Shown here piece after piece: positions 24,120 to 33,357 of a DNA stretch of 64,000 nucleotides. The notes below the pieces were generated by a model. That model ran no database searches. It was not told the DNA's origin and saw nothing but the letters and a program-made list of their open reading frames with translations. A program made the position numbers and the translations under genes. Source of the stretch: Salinimicrobium sp. TH3 (lineage in GTDB: Bacteria; Bacteroidota; Bacteroidia; Flavobacteriales; Flavobacteriaceae); assembly GCF_026676115.1 (NCBI RefSeq), contig NZ_JAPONB010000010.1:1-64000 (forward strand). The letters run 5' to 3'. Position 1 is the first letter of the stretch, and the number at the start of each line of letters is the position of its first letter.

Positions 24120-25784
24120 ATGAAATATTATATTCAGGTCCTTCTTTTGACCTTTTATTTTGCAGCAGCTAACGCACAGGAAACCCCTAATAGATCTTTT
24201 GACCAAGAAAAAGACCTTTATGCAACCCCTAAACTTGTTGTAGGAGTGGTAGTGGACCAAATGCGCTACGACTATATTACCAGGTTCTGGAATCACTACG
24301 GAGATGAAGGATTTAAAAAACTGGTTTCTGAAGGATTTAATTTGAGAAACAACCATTTCAATTATGTCCCTACTTATACAGGACCCGGCCATGCTTCTGT
24401 CTATACAGGTGCTGCGCCCGGTACTCACGGCATCATAGGTAATAACTGGTATAACAAATTCGAAAAAGAATATGTGTACTGCGTGGAAGATGCTTCGGTG
24501 GAGCCGGTTGGAACTATGGATGAGGCAGGAAAAATGTCTCCTCACCGCCTAATCACTACCACAGTTGCCGATGAAAACCGGCTGCACACTCAAATGAGAG
24601 GCAAAACCATTGGAATTGCATTAAAGGATAGGGGGGCGGTGCTACCTGCAGGTCATTCTGCCAATGCGGCCTATTGGTTTCATGGTAAGGGCGAAGGTAA
24701 ATGGATCACCAGTTCATTTTATACCAACCAACTTCCGGGATGGGTAAAGAGTTTTAACTCCTCTGGAAAAGCAGACTCTTATCTTAAACCCTGGACTACG
24801 CTTGCAAATATTGACAGCTACATTGAAAGTGGTGTAGATATTAATGATTTTGAAGGTGGTTTTAGTGGCAAAGCAGATACCGGATTTCCTTATGACCTTC
24901 AAGCTCTAAAACATCAAAATGGAGGATACGACATTATAAAAGTGACACCATATGGAAATAGCCTTACCACAGATTTTGCAATAGCCGCAATTGACGGGGA
25001 ACAACTGGGGAAAGATAATGATACTGATTTTCTTACGGTAAGCTATTCTTCTACAGATTATATTGGCCACAATTTTGGGGTGAACTCAAAGGAGATACAG
25101 GATGTTTATCTTCGATTGGATTTAGAGCTCGCACGTCTACTAAAAAACCTGGATGAGAAAGTAGGAAAGGGAAATTATACTTTATTCCTTACTTCAGATC
25201 ATGGCGGAGTGCACGTTCCCGCTTACTTAGAGACGGTTAATATTCCCTCGGGATATTTTGAATTTGATGAGTTGAAAAACGACCTTAATAATTTTCTTAA
25301 GGGAAAATACCCAAAAGAGAACCTGGTAGAGAATATTTCCAACAATCAAATCTTCTTTAATTATGATGAGGTTCTAAAAATGGATGTTTCCTCTGAAGAA
25401 CTTCAGCAAGAAATAGCGCATTTTCTCTTACAGTACGACAAAATTAACAGGGTATTCACCAGAAGCCAGTTGCAATCTTCCAGTTATTCCGAAAAGATAG
25501 CGTCGACTGTTGAGAATGGTTTTAATCAAAAGCGAAGTGGAGATGTTGTTATGGTTCTTGAACCTTCGGTGATCTCCTATTCCCGCACGGGTTCTACTCA
25601 TGGAAGTGGTAACAATTATGATACTCACGCTCCATTAATATTTTACGGGAAAGGTATAAAACCAGGAAACAGTCTGGAAAGAACAGAGATCGTTGATATA
25701 GCGCCAACTATTTCAGCTTTGCTGGGGATTCCCTTTCCTAATGGAGCAACGGGACGGCCTTTGCACATGGTTTTTGAGAAGTAA
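24120..25784 (+). CDS. pafA: PafA-type alkaline phosphatase
   Basis: A periplasmic phosphomonoesterase of the alkaline phosphatase superfamily; the flavobacterial PafA hydrolyses a wide range of phosphate esters. The 554-residue protein has a signal peptide ending at AANAQ. Metal ligand Asp46 lies in VVVDQMRYDY, and Thr87 in YTGPGHASVYTG is the expected nucleophile. DYIGHNFG, TSDHGGVHVP and THGSGNNYDTHAP carry the other metal ligands. The stop abuts the stop of the convergent glycosyltransferase gene. It may be phosphate-regulated in some relatives; no such site can be seen here. Confidence 0.88.
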   Translation: MKYYIQVLLLTFYFAAANAQETPNRSFDQEKDLYATPKLVVGVVVDQMRYDYITRFWNHYGDEGFKKLVSEGFNLRNNHFNYVPTYTGPGHASVYTGAAPGTHGIIGNNWYNKFEKEYVYCVEDASVEPVGTMDEAGKMSPHRLITTTVADENRLHTQMRGKTIGIALKDRGAVLPAGHSANAAYWFHGKGEGKWITSSFYTNQLPGWVKSFNSSGKADSYLKPWTTLANIDSYIESGVDINDFEGGFSGKADTGFPYDLQALKHQNGGYDIIKVTPYGNSLTTDFAIAAIDGEQLGKDNDTDFLTVSYSSTDYIGHNFGVNSKEIQDVYLRLDLELARLLKNLDEKVGKGNYTLFLTSDHGGVHVPAYLETVNIPSGYFEFDELKNDLNNFLKGKYPKENLVENISNNQIFFNYDEVLKMDVSSEELQQEIAHFLLQYDKINRVFTRSQLQSSSYSEKIASTVENGFNQKRSGDVVMVLEPSVISYSRTGSTHGSGNNYDTHAPLIFYGKGIKPGNSLERTEIVDIAPTISALLGIPFPNGATGRPLHMVFEK

Positions 25785-26633
25785 TTAAAAGATCTTCGAC
25801 AACATCTTTTTGTACCGGAGCCTTCTTATGAAGGCTCCTTCTTTTTTACCCACCAAATATGGCATTTTTGAAGCCTTTGCTCTTCGGAAGCCGTTCAGGT
25901 AATCCAACGCAAGCTTAAGATCTCCTTTTTTCATGGCAAGTTTAACTGAAGCAATTCCAGTGATAAACCAACCGTAGCGGAGCTTATAAAAAGCCTCTCC
26001 CTGTTTCCATTTTGCTGCTTTATTATAAGTGAAGCCGGTAGGGCGCAGGTGTTTTACCGCCAGGGAAGGATCTGTTTTGATTTTCCAGCCATGGTACTGG
26101 GCAAGCAACTCATCAACAGTGTCCCATCCCATGGAAGGCTTTAGGCCGCCTATATCTTCAAAGCACGTTTTTCGATATGCTTTTAAGGCTCCACGAATAT
26201 GATCTTTATTTGTAAGACTTTCCAGTTTCCAGTTTCCGTTTTTTTCCAAATGACAGAAGCCGCCGGCCATACCCACTTTGGGATCTTCCTCAAAATGTTT
26301 TTTTATGGTTTCCAGGTAATTTTCCGGGAAAATAAGATCGGCATCAAATTTACAGATGATATTAAAGTCCCCATCCAGCTGCCCTAAACCAAAATTGAAG
26401 GCATTGATCACTTTACTGCCGGGTAAATGTGCTTCGGAAGAAGCAGTGCTCACAAGAGAAATAAAATGGAATTTTTCAGCAAAATTTTTTACAACTTCCG
26501 CAGTGTTGTCAGAGGATTGATCATCTACCACCACGATCTTATCCGGTTTCAGGGTTTGTTCTGAAAGTGATTTTAAAGTATATCCGATAAATTCGGCTTC
26601 ATTATGGGCGGGAATGACAATGTAGAATTTCAA
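25785..26633 (-). CDS. Family 2 glycosyltransferase
   Basis: A GT-A fold transferase of 282 residues that would move a sugar from a nucleotide donor to a surface glycan or lipid. IPAHNE at 7-12, the DD of VVVDDQSSDNT (37-38) and the metal-binding DAD at 97-99 (CKFDADL) are present, and ..MGWDTVDELL lies in the acceptor region. It has no membrane segment at the C-terminus. Donor and acceptor are unknown. It is separated from the methyltransferase gene by 137 nt on the same strand. Confidence 0.85.
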   Translation of the reverse strand: MKFYIVIPAHNEAEFIGYTLKSLSEQTLKPDKIVVVDDQSSDNTAEVVKNFAEKFHFISLVSTASSEAHLPGSKVINAFNFGLGQLDGDFNIICKFDADLIFPENYLETIKKHFEEDPKVGMAGGFCHLEKNGNWKLESLTNKDHIRGALKAYRKTCFEDIGGLKPSMGWDTVDELLAQYHGWKIKTDPSLAVKHLRPTGFTYNKAAKWKQGEAFYKLRYGWFITGIASVKLAMKKGDLKLALDYLNGFRRAKASKMPYLVGKKEGAFIRRLRYKKMLSKIF

Positions 26634-26770
26634 TGCTGCAAAAACTTTCAGCTAAAGTACAATTTTTGAATATCTGTTTGCGCAGGAGAGCGAAAACTGA
26701 AAGATGTTGGAATATGGAATGAATTAAGGAAACTTCAGGAAAACAGAGGTGTCAAAAAAGGTATTTTTGA

Positions 26771-27295
26771 TTATCCTTTTCTTTCGGCATAAACAGCGTA
26801 GTAGCGCGGAGTAAATTTTCGAAGCAGCGGTCTTATGCCAATCTTATTCACAGGATTTGTCCACTTATGGCGTTTCTTTATTTCCCAGCCTGCTTTTTCC
26901 AGCAGCCAGTCGAACTGCCAGTCCTCAAATTCATGGTAATGCCTGTCCCACTTATCGGTTTTGCTTCGGTAAGCGGGAGAGAACCAAAGCCTTAAAGGCA
27001 CACTTGCGACAAGTTTCTTAGCCTGAATATCACTAAGGACATTGAAGGGCGCCACGAGGTGCTCAAAAATCTCAAAAGCGGTAACAATTTCGGCAGTGGA
27101 GGTTCTTACGCTCTCGGTATCCACGTCTAGATCTTCTCCATGGGTATTAGTGACTTTGTAGCCGTGTTCTTCCATCACCTGGCTGAATGGATTTCGCACT
27201 CCCAGATCCAAGATATTCGCCGGGGCAGGGGCGACACTCGTTAAAAAATCAGTGGTTTCTTTATACCGCTTATTGGGAAATGTTTTTTCGTACAT
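26771..27295 (-). CDS. Class I SAM-dependent methyltransferase-like protein
   Basis: From ATG 27295 the protein has 174 residues. A Rossmann-type region is visible in NILDLGVRNPFSQ (motif I, with the usual GxGxG reduced), an acidic GEDLDVD and VTAFEIFEHLVAPFNVL, which resembles the post-motif region of small SAM methyltransferases. The frame opens at 27319 but would overlap the KAS III-like gene; ATG 27295 lies one base past that gene's stop. Substrate is unknown. It probably shares an operon with the KAS III-like gene upstream. Confidence 0.75.
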   Translation of the reverse strand: MYEKTFPNKRYKETTDFLTSVAPAPANILDLGVRNPFSQVMEEHGYKVTNTHGEDLDVDTESVRTSTAEIVTAFEIFEHLVAPFNVLSDIQAKKLVASVPLRLWFSPAYRSKTDKWDRHYHEFEDWQFDWLLEKAGWEIKKRHKWTNPVNKIGIRPLLRKFTPRYYAVYAERKG

Positions 27296-27296
27296 T

Positions 27297-28355
27297 TTAG
27301 AACTGGTACACAATGGCATTGATGTTCATCCCCGCACCAACGCTGGCCAGAATAATAACATCTCCTTTTTCTAAAGATTGCCCCTGCATTTTTCCTTTTA
27401 GGATTAGGTCGAGGAGGGTAGGCACCGTTGCAACACTACTGTTGCCCAGTTTGTCAATACTCATTGGCATGATTCCCTCGGGTACCTGTCTTTCGTAAAG
27501 CTTGTAAAAACGTTTTAGAATGGCTTCATCCATTTTTTCATTTGCCTGGTGGATGAGGATCTTTTTAACGTCGTCTATATTCTTTCCGCTTTTCTCAAGA
27601 CAGCTCTTCATAGCATCAGGAACATGGCTTAATGCGAATTCATAGATCTTGCGACCATGCATCTTTATGTATCTGCGTTCGTCTTTTGCTTCGCGGTTGT
27701 TCGACTTTCCGAAGAAAATGAAATTTGCTTCTTCAAAAGAATAGGTTGCACTTTCATAAGCAAGAATTCCTCCCTCTTCTTCACTGGCTTCAATAACCGC
27801 AGCTCCTGCACCATCTGAATAGATCATGGAATCCCTATCGTGCTTGTCAACCACCCGGGAAAGAGTTTCAGAACCAATCACAAGGCACTTTTTGGCCATC
27901 CCGCTTTGAATAAAAGCTTTCGCCTGAATAACTGCTTCCACCCAGCCAGGGCATCCAAAAAGAATGTCATAGGCGACGCATTTAGGATTTTTTATGCGAA
28001 GCTTGTGCTTCACCCTGGTGGCAATGCTTGGAACGGTATCGCTCTGCAGGTCGTTATGAAGTACATCGCCATAGTTATGAGCGACAATGAGATAATCCAG
28101 TTCTTCGGGGTTGATCCCAGAATCTTCAATGGCACTGTTTGCGGCCAGATAAGCAATGTCTGAATTGTTTAGCTCGTTATCAATATAGCGCCTTTCAGCA
28201 ATACCGGTTATTGCCTTGAATTTTTCAATTATAACCGTATTCGACTGAGGAAAAACAGATCCGTCTTCATATAAAAACTTATGTTCCTGAAAATCTGAAT
28301 TCCTTTCAATTCTTTCTGGAATGTAACTTCCTACGCCCGTGATTTTAATGCTCAT
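27297..28355 (-). CDS. 3-oxoacyl-ACP synthase III-like enzyme
   Basis: A thiolase-fold condensing enzyme of 352 residues. The catalytic triad of the KAS III family is visible: Cys135 in ILFGCPGWVE, His in ILIHQANEKM and Asn in DKLGNSSVATVP. Besides FabH roles, members make methyl-ketones, olefins or specialised lipids; the sequence alone does not decide. It does not sit with fab genes, but next to a small methyltransferase and, further on, a glycosyltransferase, which hints at a special lipid rather than bulk fatty-acid initiation. Confidence 0.85.
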   Translation of the reverse strand: MSIKITGVGSYIPERIERNSDFQEHKFLYEDGSVFPQSNTVIIEKFKAITGIAERRYIDNELNNSDIAYLAANSAIEDSGINPEELDYLIVAHNYGDVLHNDLQSDTVPSIATRVKHKLRIKNPKCVAYDILFGCPGWVEAVIQAKAFIQSGMAKKCLVIGSETLSRVVDKHDRDSMIYSDGAGAAVIEASEEEGGILAYESATYSFEEANFIFFGKSNNREAKDERRYIKMHGRKIYEFALSHVPDAMKSCLEKSGKNIDDVKKILIHQANEKMDEAILKRFYKLYERQVPEGIMPMSIDKLGNSSVATVPTLLDLILKGKMQGQSLEKGDVIILASVGAGMNINAIVYQF

Positions 28356-28551
28356 TCTGTGTTAGTTAAGGTGTCGCCAAGTTTCAAAATTAATAAATGT
28401 ATGGCCGGTTTCCTTCAATTTTTACTATAAAAATCACCTTTTATGGTATCGCTAAAAGATCATAGGAAATATTTTCTTCTGGTTAAAAAAGGTAAAGGTT
28501 TTCTGTCGATTACTTAATAATTTGTTAAAAACAATTTACGAAAAAGAGAAA
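28356..28551. other. Intergenic stretch upstream of the KAS III-like gene
   Basis: AT-rich sequence with no gene. A minus-strand TAATTTTG (CAAAATTA at 28385-28392) resembles a -7 box 30 nt upstream of the KAS III-like start. The rest up to the inverted repeat at 28552 shows nothing recognisable. Confidence 0.4.
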
Positions 28552-28677
28552 AGGCTGTTGAAAAACCCTGCGAAAGGTCAATCTGCACTTATTAAAGATT
28601 TAAATCTATCCGAAAATCAGATGAAAAAGTCTTTTAAACAAAGCCAGATGAACGATTTCATGATTTTTCAACAGCCT
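28552..28677. repeat. 126-bp element with 14-bp terminal inverted repeats
   Basis: AGGCTGTTGAAAAA at 28552-28565 and its exact complement TTTTTCAACAGCCT at 28664-28677 flank about 98 nt of AT-rich sequence. No reading frame of note lies inside. It sits 9 nt past the gcvP stop and could act as a long-loop terminator on the minus strand or be a miniature mobile element remnant. Confidence 0.65.
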
Positions 28678-28685
28678 CCTTTTTG

Positions 28686-31538
28686 TTAATCCTCCATATA
28701 TTCTTCTATGGGGGCACAGGTACAAATGAGGTTCCTGTCTCCAAAAGCTTCGTCTACTCTTCTTATTGAAGGCCAGAATTTATTTTCGGCCAGGTAATCC
28801 ATAGGGAAAGCGGCTTTTTGCCTTGTGTATGGGAAATTCCATTCCTCTACGGTCAACATGGCAAGAGTATGCGGAGAATTCTTAAGCACATTATTTGGTT
28901 CATCTTCTTTGGCCTCATCAATTTCTTTCCTAATGGAAATAAGTGCGTCACAGAATCTGTCCAGTTCTTTTTTGCTTTCACTCTCGGTAGGCTCTATCAT
29001 AAGGGTTCCTGCAACAGGGAAAGAAACCGTTGGTGCATGGAAGCCATAGTCAATAAGTCTTTTTGCAATATCTGTAACTTCTATTCCTTTTGCTTTGAAA
29101 GGGCGACAGTCCACGATCATTTCGTGTGCTGCTCTGCCGCGCTCTCCACTGTAAAGGGTTTTATAGTGCTCCTCGATTCGCGCTTTGATATAGTTGGCAT
29201 TCAAAATAGCAAACTGTGTTGCTCTTTTTAGGCCTTCTGCGCCAAGCATCTTAATATAACCATAGGAAATTAGGCATACAAGCGCAGAACCCCATGGCGC
29301 CGCAGAAATCGCGGTAATGGCATCATCTCCTCCGGTCTTGATAACAGGATTCCCCGGAAGGAAAGGTACAAGTTGCTCAGCCACACAAATAGGGCCAACT
29401 CCAGGGCCACCACCACCGTGTGGGATAGCGAAGGTTTTGTGCAGGTTGAGGTGACAAACATCGGCGCCAATTACTCCGGGACTGGTAAGTCCAACCTGGG
29501 CATTCATGTTTGCACCATCCATATAAACCTGTCCGCCGTATTCGTGGATAATATTGATGATCTCAACAATAGCCGATTCAAATACCCCGTGTGTGGAAGG
29601 GTAGGTGACCATTAAGGCTGCCAGGTTATCTTTATGTTTCAGAGCTTTTTCTTTAAGATCATCAACATCGATATTTCCGGTTTCGGTAGATTTTGTAACA
29701 ACTACTTTCATTCCCGCCATTACTGCCGAAGCCGGATTGGTTCCGTGAGCAGATGATGGGATCAGGCAAATATTCCTGTGGGATTCATTTCTGGATTCGT
29801 GGTATTTGCGAATGACCATTAGACCCGCGTATTCCCCTTGTGCGCCCGAATTGGGTTGCAGTGACGTACCGGCAAATCCTGTGATTTCTGTTAATTGCTC
29901 TTCAAGTTTCTTGAGAACGATTTGGTAACCTTCTGCCTGTTCAACAGGAACAAACGGGTGCAGGTTTCCCCATTGCGGGTAACTAATTGGCAACATCTCG
30001 GCAGCTGCATTAAGTTTCATTGTGCAGGAACCAAGGGAGATCATGGAGTGATTAAGGGAAAGATCCTTACGCTCCAGTTTTTTAATATATCTCATCAACT
30101 CTGTTTCTGAATGATAGGAGTTGAAAACCTCATTTTTAAGGAATTCTGTTTTGCGTTCTACTGAAGCCGGAATATGACTTTTTTCTGAAAGCTGGGAAAC
30201 AGTTATGGTTTCTTTACCTGCAGCTTCAGCAAAAATGGAGACGATGGTGTTAATGTCATCGATATTGGTTGCCTCATTTAGAGAGATTGCAACAACATCT
30301 GAAGCCGGATAATAGAAATTCACTTCATTTCTTTCAGCAATTTCTTTAACTTTTGCGGCATCAGCCTTTACCAGTACAGTGTCGAAAAAAGTAGAATTGA
30401 GCTGTGAATAACCAAGTTTTTCAACACTTTCGGCAACTGTAACGGCACAACTATGAATTTTGTTGGCAATAAACTTCAATCCTCTGGGACCGTGGTAAAC
30501 CGCGTACATCCCTGCCATGACAGCAAGTAGCACCTGCGCAGTACAAATATTTGATGTAGCCCTGTCTCTTTTAATGTGTTGTTCACGGGTTTGCAAAGCC
30601 ATACGAAGGGCAAAGTTGCCATCTGTATCTTTTGTAACTCCAATGATCCTTCCCGGAATACTCCTTTTATATTCTTCTTTGGTTGCGAAATAAGCTGCAT
30701 GTGGACCTCCGTAACCCAGGGGTATACCAAACCGCTGAGTTGTTCCAACAACCACATCAACTCCAAACTCACCGGGAGCACGAAGCTTCACAAGGCTCAA
30801 AATATCTGCAGCAACTGCAGTTTTTATATTGTTTTCTTTTGCTTTTGCAACAAAAGGGGCATAATCATAAACCTGTCCCATCTTACCGGGATACTGAAGA
30901 AAGGCTCCAAAGAAATCCTTAGAGAAATCAAATTCTTCGTGATCTCCAATTACCAGTTCAATTCCCAGAGGGATTGCACGGGTTTTTAAAACATCAATGG
31001 TTTGGGGAAGCACAGCTTCAGAAACAAAGAATTTATTTACTTCATTCTTCTTTTGATCCCGCTCTCTTACTTCAAATAACAAAGACATAGCTTCGGCTGC
31101 TGCAGTACCTTCATCAAGCAAAGAAGCATTAGCCAGTTCGAGTCCCGTAAGATCGGCTACTACTGTCTGGAAATTAAGAAGAGCTTCCAGCCTTCCCTGG
31201 GCAATCTCGGCCTGGTAGGGAGTATAGGCGGTATACCATCCCGGGTTTTCAAGAATATTTCGCTGAATGACCGGGGGCGTTATAGATTGGTGGTACCCCA
31301 GACCAATATAAGTCCTGAAAACCTTATTTTTGGCAGCCAGTGAAATGCTATGAGCGATGTATTCGTGCTCACTCATGGCAGGAGCCAGTTCAAGATCCTT
31401 TTTTAGGCGGATATCATCGGGCAGGGTTTCGTAGATTAGCTGGTCTATTGAATCAACTCCAATGGTCTCCAACATATCTTTTAGATCGTGTTCCCGGGGG
31501 CCTATATGACGTGTGGCAAAAGAAAAAGTATTCATCAA
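28686..31538 (-). CDS. gcvP: Glycine dehydrogenase (P-protein of the glycine cleavage system)
   Basis: The PLP-dependent P-protein decarboxylates glycine and passes the aminomethyl group to the lipoyl H-protein. The 950-residue single-chain form is full length. N-terminal [17 protein letters not shown] and [15 protein letters not shown], the mid-part [18 protein letters not shown], and [19 protein letters not shown] with PLP-binding Lys701 are conserved. The gcvT and gcvH genes are not in the window. The gap of 113 nt to the divergent membrane-protein gene shows no glycine riboswitch. Confidence 0.95.
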   Translation of the reverse strand: MMNTFSFATRHIGPREHDLKDMLETIGVDSIDQLIYETLPDDIRLKKDLELAPAMSEHEYIAHSISLAAKNKVFRTYIGLGYHQSITPPVIQRNILENPGWYTAYTPYQAEIAQGRLEALLNFQTVVADLTGLELANASLLDEGTAAAEAMSLLFEVRERDQKKNEVNKFFVSEAVLPQTIDVLKTRAIPLGIELVIGDHEEFDFSKDFFGAFLQYPGKMGQVYDYAPFVAKAKENNIKTAVAADILSLVKLRAPGEFGVDVVVGTTQRFGIPLGYGGPHAAYFATKEEYKRSIPGRIIGVTKDTDGNFALRMALQTREQHIKRDRATSNICTAQVLLAVMAGMYAVYHGPRGLKFIANKIHSCAVTVAESVEKLGYSQLNSTFFDTVLVKADAAKVKEIAERNEVNFYYPASDVVAISLNEATNIDDINTIVSIFAEAAGKETITVSQLSEKSHIPASVERKTEFLKNEVFNSYHSETELMRYIKKLERKDLSLNHSMISLGSCTMKLNAAAEMLPISYPQWGNLHPFVPVEQAEGYQIVLKKLEEQLTEITGFAGTSLQPNSGAQGEYAGLMVIRKYHESRNESHRNICLIPSSAHGTNPASAVMAGMKVVVTKSTETGNIDVDDLKEKALKHKDNLAALMVTYPSTHGVFESAIVEIINIIHEYGGQVYMDGANMNAQVGLTSPGVIGADVCHLNLHKTFAIPHGGGGPGVGPICVAEQLVPFLPGNPVIKTGGDDAITAISAAPWGSALVCLISYGYIKMLGAEGLKRATQFAILNANYIKARIEEHYKTLYSGERGRAAHEMIVDCRPFKAKGIEVTDIAKRLIDYGFHAPTVSFPVAGTLMIEPTESESKKELDRFCDALISIRKEIDEAKEDEPNNVLKNSPHTLAMLTVEEWNFPYTRQKAAFPMDYLAENKFWPSIRRVDEAFGDRNLICTCAPIEEYMED

Positions 31539-31651
31539 GTAAAAGTTGTGTTTTGAAGGGCGAAAATACGCAATTTCAACCTAAATTTTAATGATTTAGA
31601 GCAGCAAGATTTGCAAAGTTTTTCCATTCTTTATTCTGCTCTTAAACAATC

Positions 31652-32464
31652 ATGAAGAAGATATTCGATTTCTATATTAACAGCAGTATACACGTGGCTT
31701 TGGCAGTTGTTTCCCTTTGCCTTGTCACTGTGCTGTATTATGAAGCGGAACTGAATATTTTTCTTCTGTTTTTCCTCTTTTTTGGAGCTGTCTCGGGCTA
31801 TAACTTTGTGAAGTATGCAGGGGTGGCAGGATTACATCATCGCAGCCTTGCCAGGGAGCTTAAAAACATCCAGGTTTTTTCTATTTTCTGCTTTACAGGA
31901 TTGGTCTTTACGGTGTTTTTTATTGATCTTAAAATTTTACTTTGGAGTGCCATTTTTGGCGCGCTAACTTTGCTCTACGCTTTACCGGTATTCAGTAAAA
32001 AAAGAAATCTTAGAAGTATATCTGGAATTAAGGTCTTCATTATCGCATTCGTATGGGCGGGGGTGACAGTTATACTTCCAGTTTTAGGTGTCAAAAATGC
32101 CATTTTAGATGATCTATTATTGGAATTTCTGCAGCGTTTTCTTTTGGTAGTGGTGTGGATCCTTCCGTTTGAAATTCGGGATCTTAAATACGATCTGGAA
32201 CAACTGGGAACCATACCCCAGCGGGTAGGGGTGACGCCAACAAAAATTCTGGGAATAATTGTACTGGCAGTGGTAGTGATGGTTGAATTTATAAAAGGTG
32301 CAGCCACCTTGGAAACGAAACTGGTGCTGGGAATAATTGCAGTAGTGACCGCTATTTTTGTTTGGAAAACCAAAGAAAATCAATCCCGCTACTTTGCTTC
32401 TTTTTGGGTTGAGGGAATTCCAGTGCTGTGGTTAATGCTTCTTTTGCTGATTAGAAACCTGTGA
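31652..32464 (+). CDS. UbiA-like multi-pass membrane protein
   Basis: A 270-residue membrane protein with about eight hydrophobic segments, resembling UbiA prenyltransferases in layout. FEIRDLKYDLEQLGTIPQR matches the second Asp-rich motif region of that family, while the first Asp-rich motif is reduced to GYNFVKYAGVAGLHHR. I recall conserved flavobacterial homologues of similar form next to gcvP. Prenyl transfer is therefore possible but unproven. The last 33 nt overlap the 3' end of the convergent zinc-finger gene. Confidence 0.65.
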   Translation: MKKIFDFYINSSIHVALAVVSLCLVTVLYYEAELNIFLLFFLFFGAVSGYNFVKYAGVAGLHHRSLARELKNIQVFSIFCFTGLVFTVFFIDLKILLWSAIFGALTLLYALPVFSKKRNLRSISGIKVFIIAFVWAGVTVILPVLGVKNAILDDLLLEFLQRFLLVVVWILPFEIRDLKYDLEQLGTIPQRVGVTPTKILGIIVLAVVVMVEFIKGAATLETKLVLGIIAVVTAIFVWKTKENQSRYFASFWVEGIPVLWLMLLLLIRNL

Positions 32465-32692
32465 GTTTTCTTGTTTGATCTTTTCTTTAAAATTTTCTTT
32501 TTCCTGGTGAGAGCAGGCTTTTAAATCGGCTTTTTTCAACAAACCCGAAAGTTTCTTATTGTCCTGATAGTAATTCTTGCACATCCTGCAAAAGTAGAGG
32601 TGGAGTTTAAGTTTAATCTTCTCCCGCAGACTTACCTCCTTGTATTCGGCTTTTTCACAGAGTTCTGCTGCTTCTGAACAACTTAGTTTCAT
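32432..32692 (-). CDS. Small zinc-finger (anti-sigma-like) protein
   Basis: From ATG 32692 this gives 86 residues; ATG 32710, next to the sigma-factor stop, is the alternative and adds six. The motif HLYFCRMC (H-x3-C-x2-C) and an upstream Cys in KLSCSEAAELCE resemble the zinc-binding anti-sigma domain. There is no membrane segment, so it would be a soluble regulator. It follows the ECF sigma-factor gene directly, as expected for a cognate pair. Its 3' end overlaps the convergent UbiA-like gene by 33 nt. Confidence 0.7.
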   Translation of the reverse strand: MKLSCSEAAELCEKAEYKEVSLREKIKLKLHLYFCRMCKNYYQDNKKLSGLLKKADLKACSHQEKENFKEKIKQENSQVSNQQKKH

Positions 32693-32711
32693 AAAACTTA
32701 TTCCCTTCATA

Positions 32712-33263
32712 TTAAAACCAGTTTTTCTCCAGGCATTTGGCCAGAGCAATTCTGGCCCTGTGAATGATAACCCAGAAGTTAGACGGACTAATATTGAATT
32801 CATTACAAATGGCCTCCGTATCTATGCCATCAATAGTTTTCATTTTAAAGATAGTTGCCTGCTTCTCATTAAGCTGGTCAAGGCATTCAAGAATTGCAAG
32901 TCCCAGTTCCCGGTTCTCCATTTGATCTTCGGCTGTCATGACAGAGAGATCTGCAACTTTTTCCTCCAGCCAATCACCTTCATTGTCGCTGTTGGGAAAA
33001 TTCATTTTAACTTCTGCCTGTCCTTTAGACGAATTGTTGCGGCGGTAGTAATCAATGATCTTCCGTTTAAGAATGGAAATAAGCCAGGTTCTTTCCGATG
33101 CTTCCCCCTTAAAGTTCTTCATAGAATTTAGCCCGGCCAAAAAGGTTTCAGAAATAATATCATTCGCCACTTCCCGGTCATTTACCCGCACAATGGTATA
33201 GTTGAACAGGTAATCTGCATACCGGTCAACCCATTTTTCGGGATTAAGATGGTTCTTTTCCAT
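32712..33263 (-). CDS. ECF-type sigma-70 factor
   Basis: A 183-residue alternative sigma factor. Region 2 is visible in ANDIISETFLAGLNSM and WLISILKRKIIDYYRR, the core-binding and -10 recognition helices; region 4 in LNEKQATIFKMKTIDGIDTE and FNISPSNFWVIIHRAR, the helix-turn-helix for -35 recognition. The spacer between regions is unusually acidic. The next gene encodes a small HxxxCxxC protein, likely its regulator. Its regulon is unknown. Confidence 0.88.
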   Translation of the reverse strand: MEKNHLNPEKWVDRYADYLFNYTIVRVNDREVANDIISETFLAGLNSMKNFKGEASERTWLISILKRKIIDYYRRNNSSKGQAEVKMNFPNSDNEGDWLEEKVADLSVMTAEDQMENRELGLAILECLDQLNEKQATIFKMKTIDGIDTEAICNEFNISPSNFWVIIHRARIALAKCLEKNWF

Positions 33264-33357
33264 TTCCTGAACGTGGTCTCTCTCTCAAAAATAACAAAAG
33301 ATTCGGTTATAATTATCCTAAAACCTTGGGCTGTTGCTGCGGAATTTTTGGTGCTCC

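Noticed and set aside
31539-31651. A glycine riboswitch upstream of gcvP
   Set aside because: The gap is only 113 nt, shared with a divergent gene, and shows no paired-aptamer pattern.
32640-33131. A 163-codon plus-strand frame
   Set aside because: It is antisense to the sigma factor and zinc-finger genes, which have strong family motifs.
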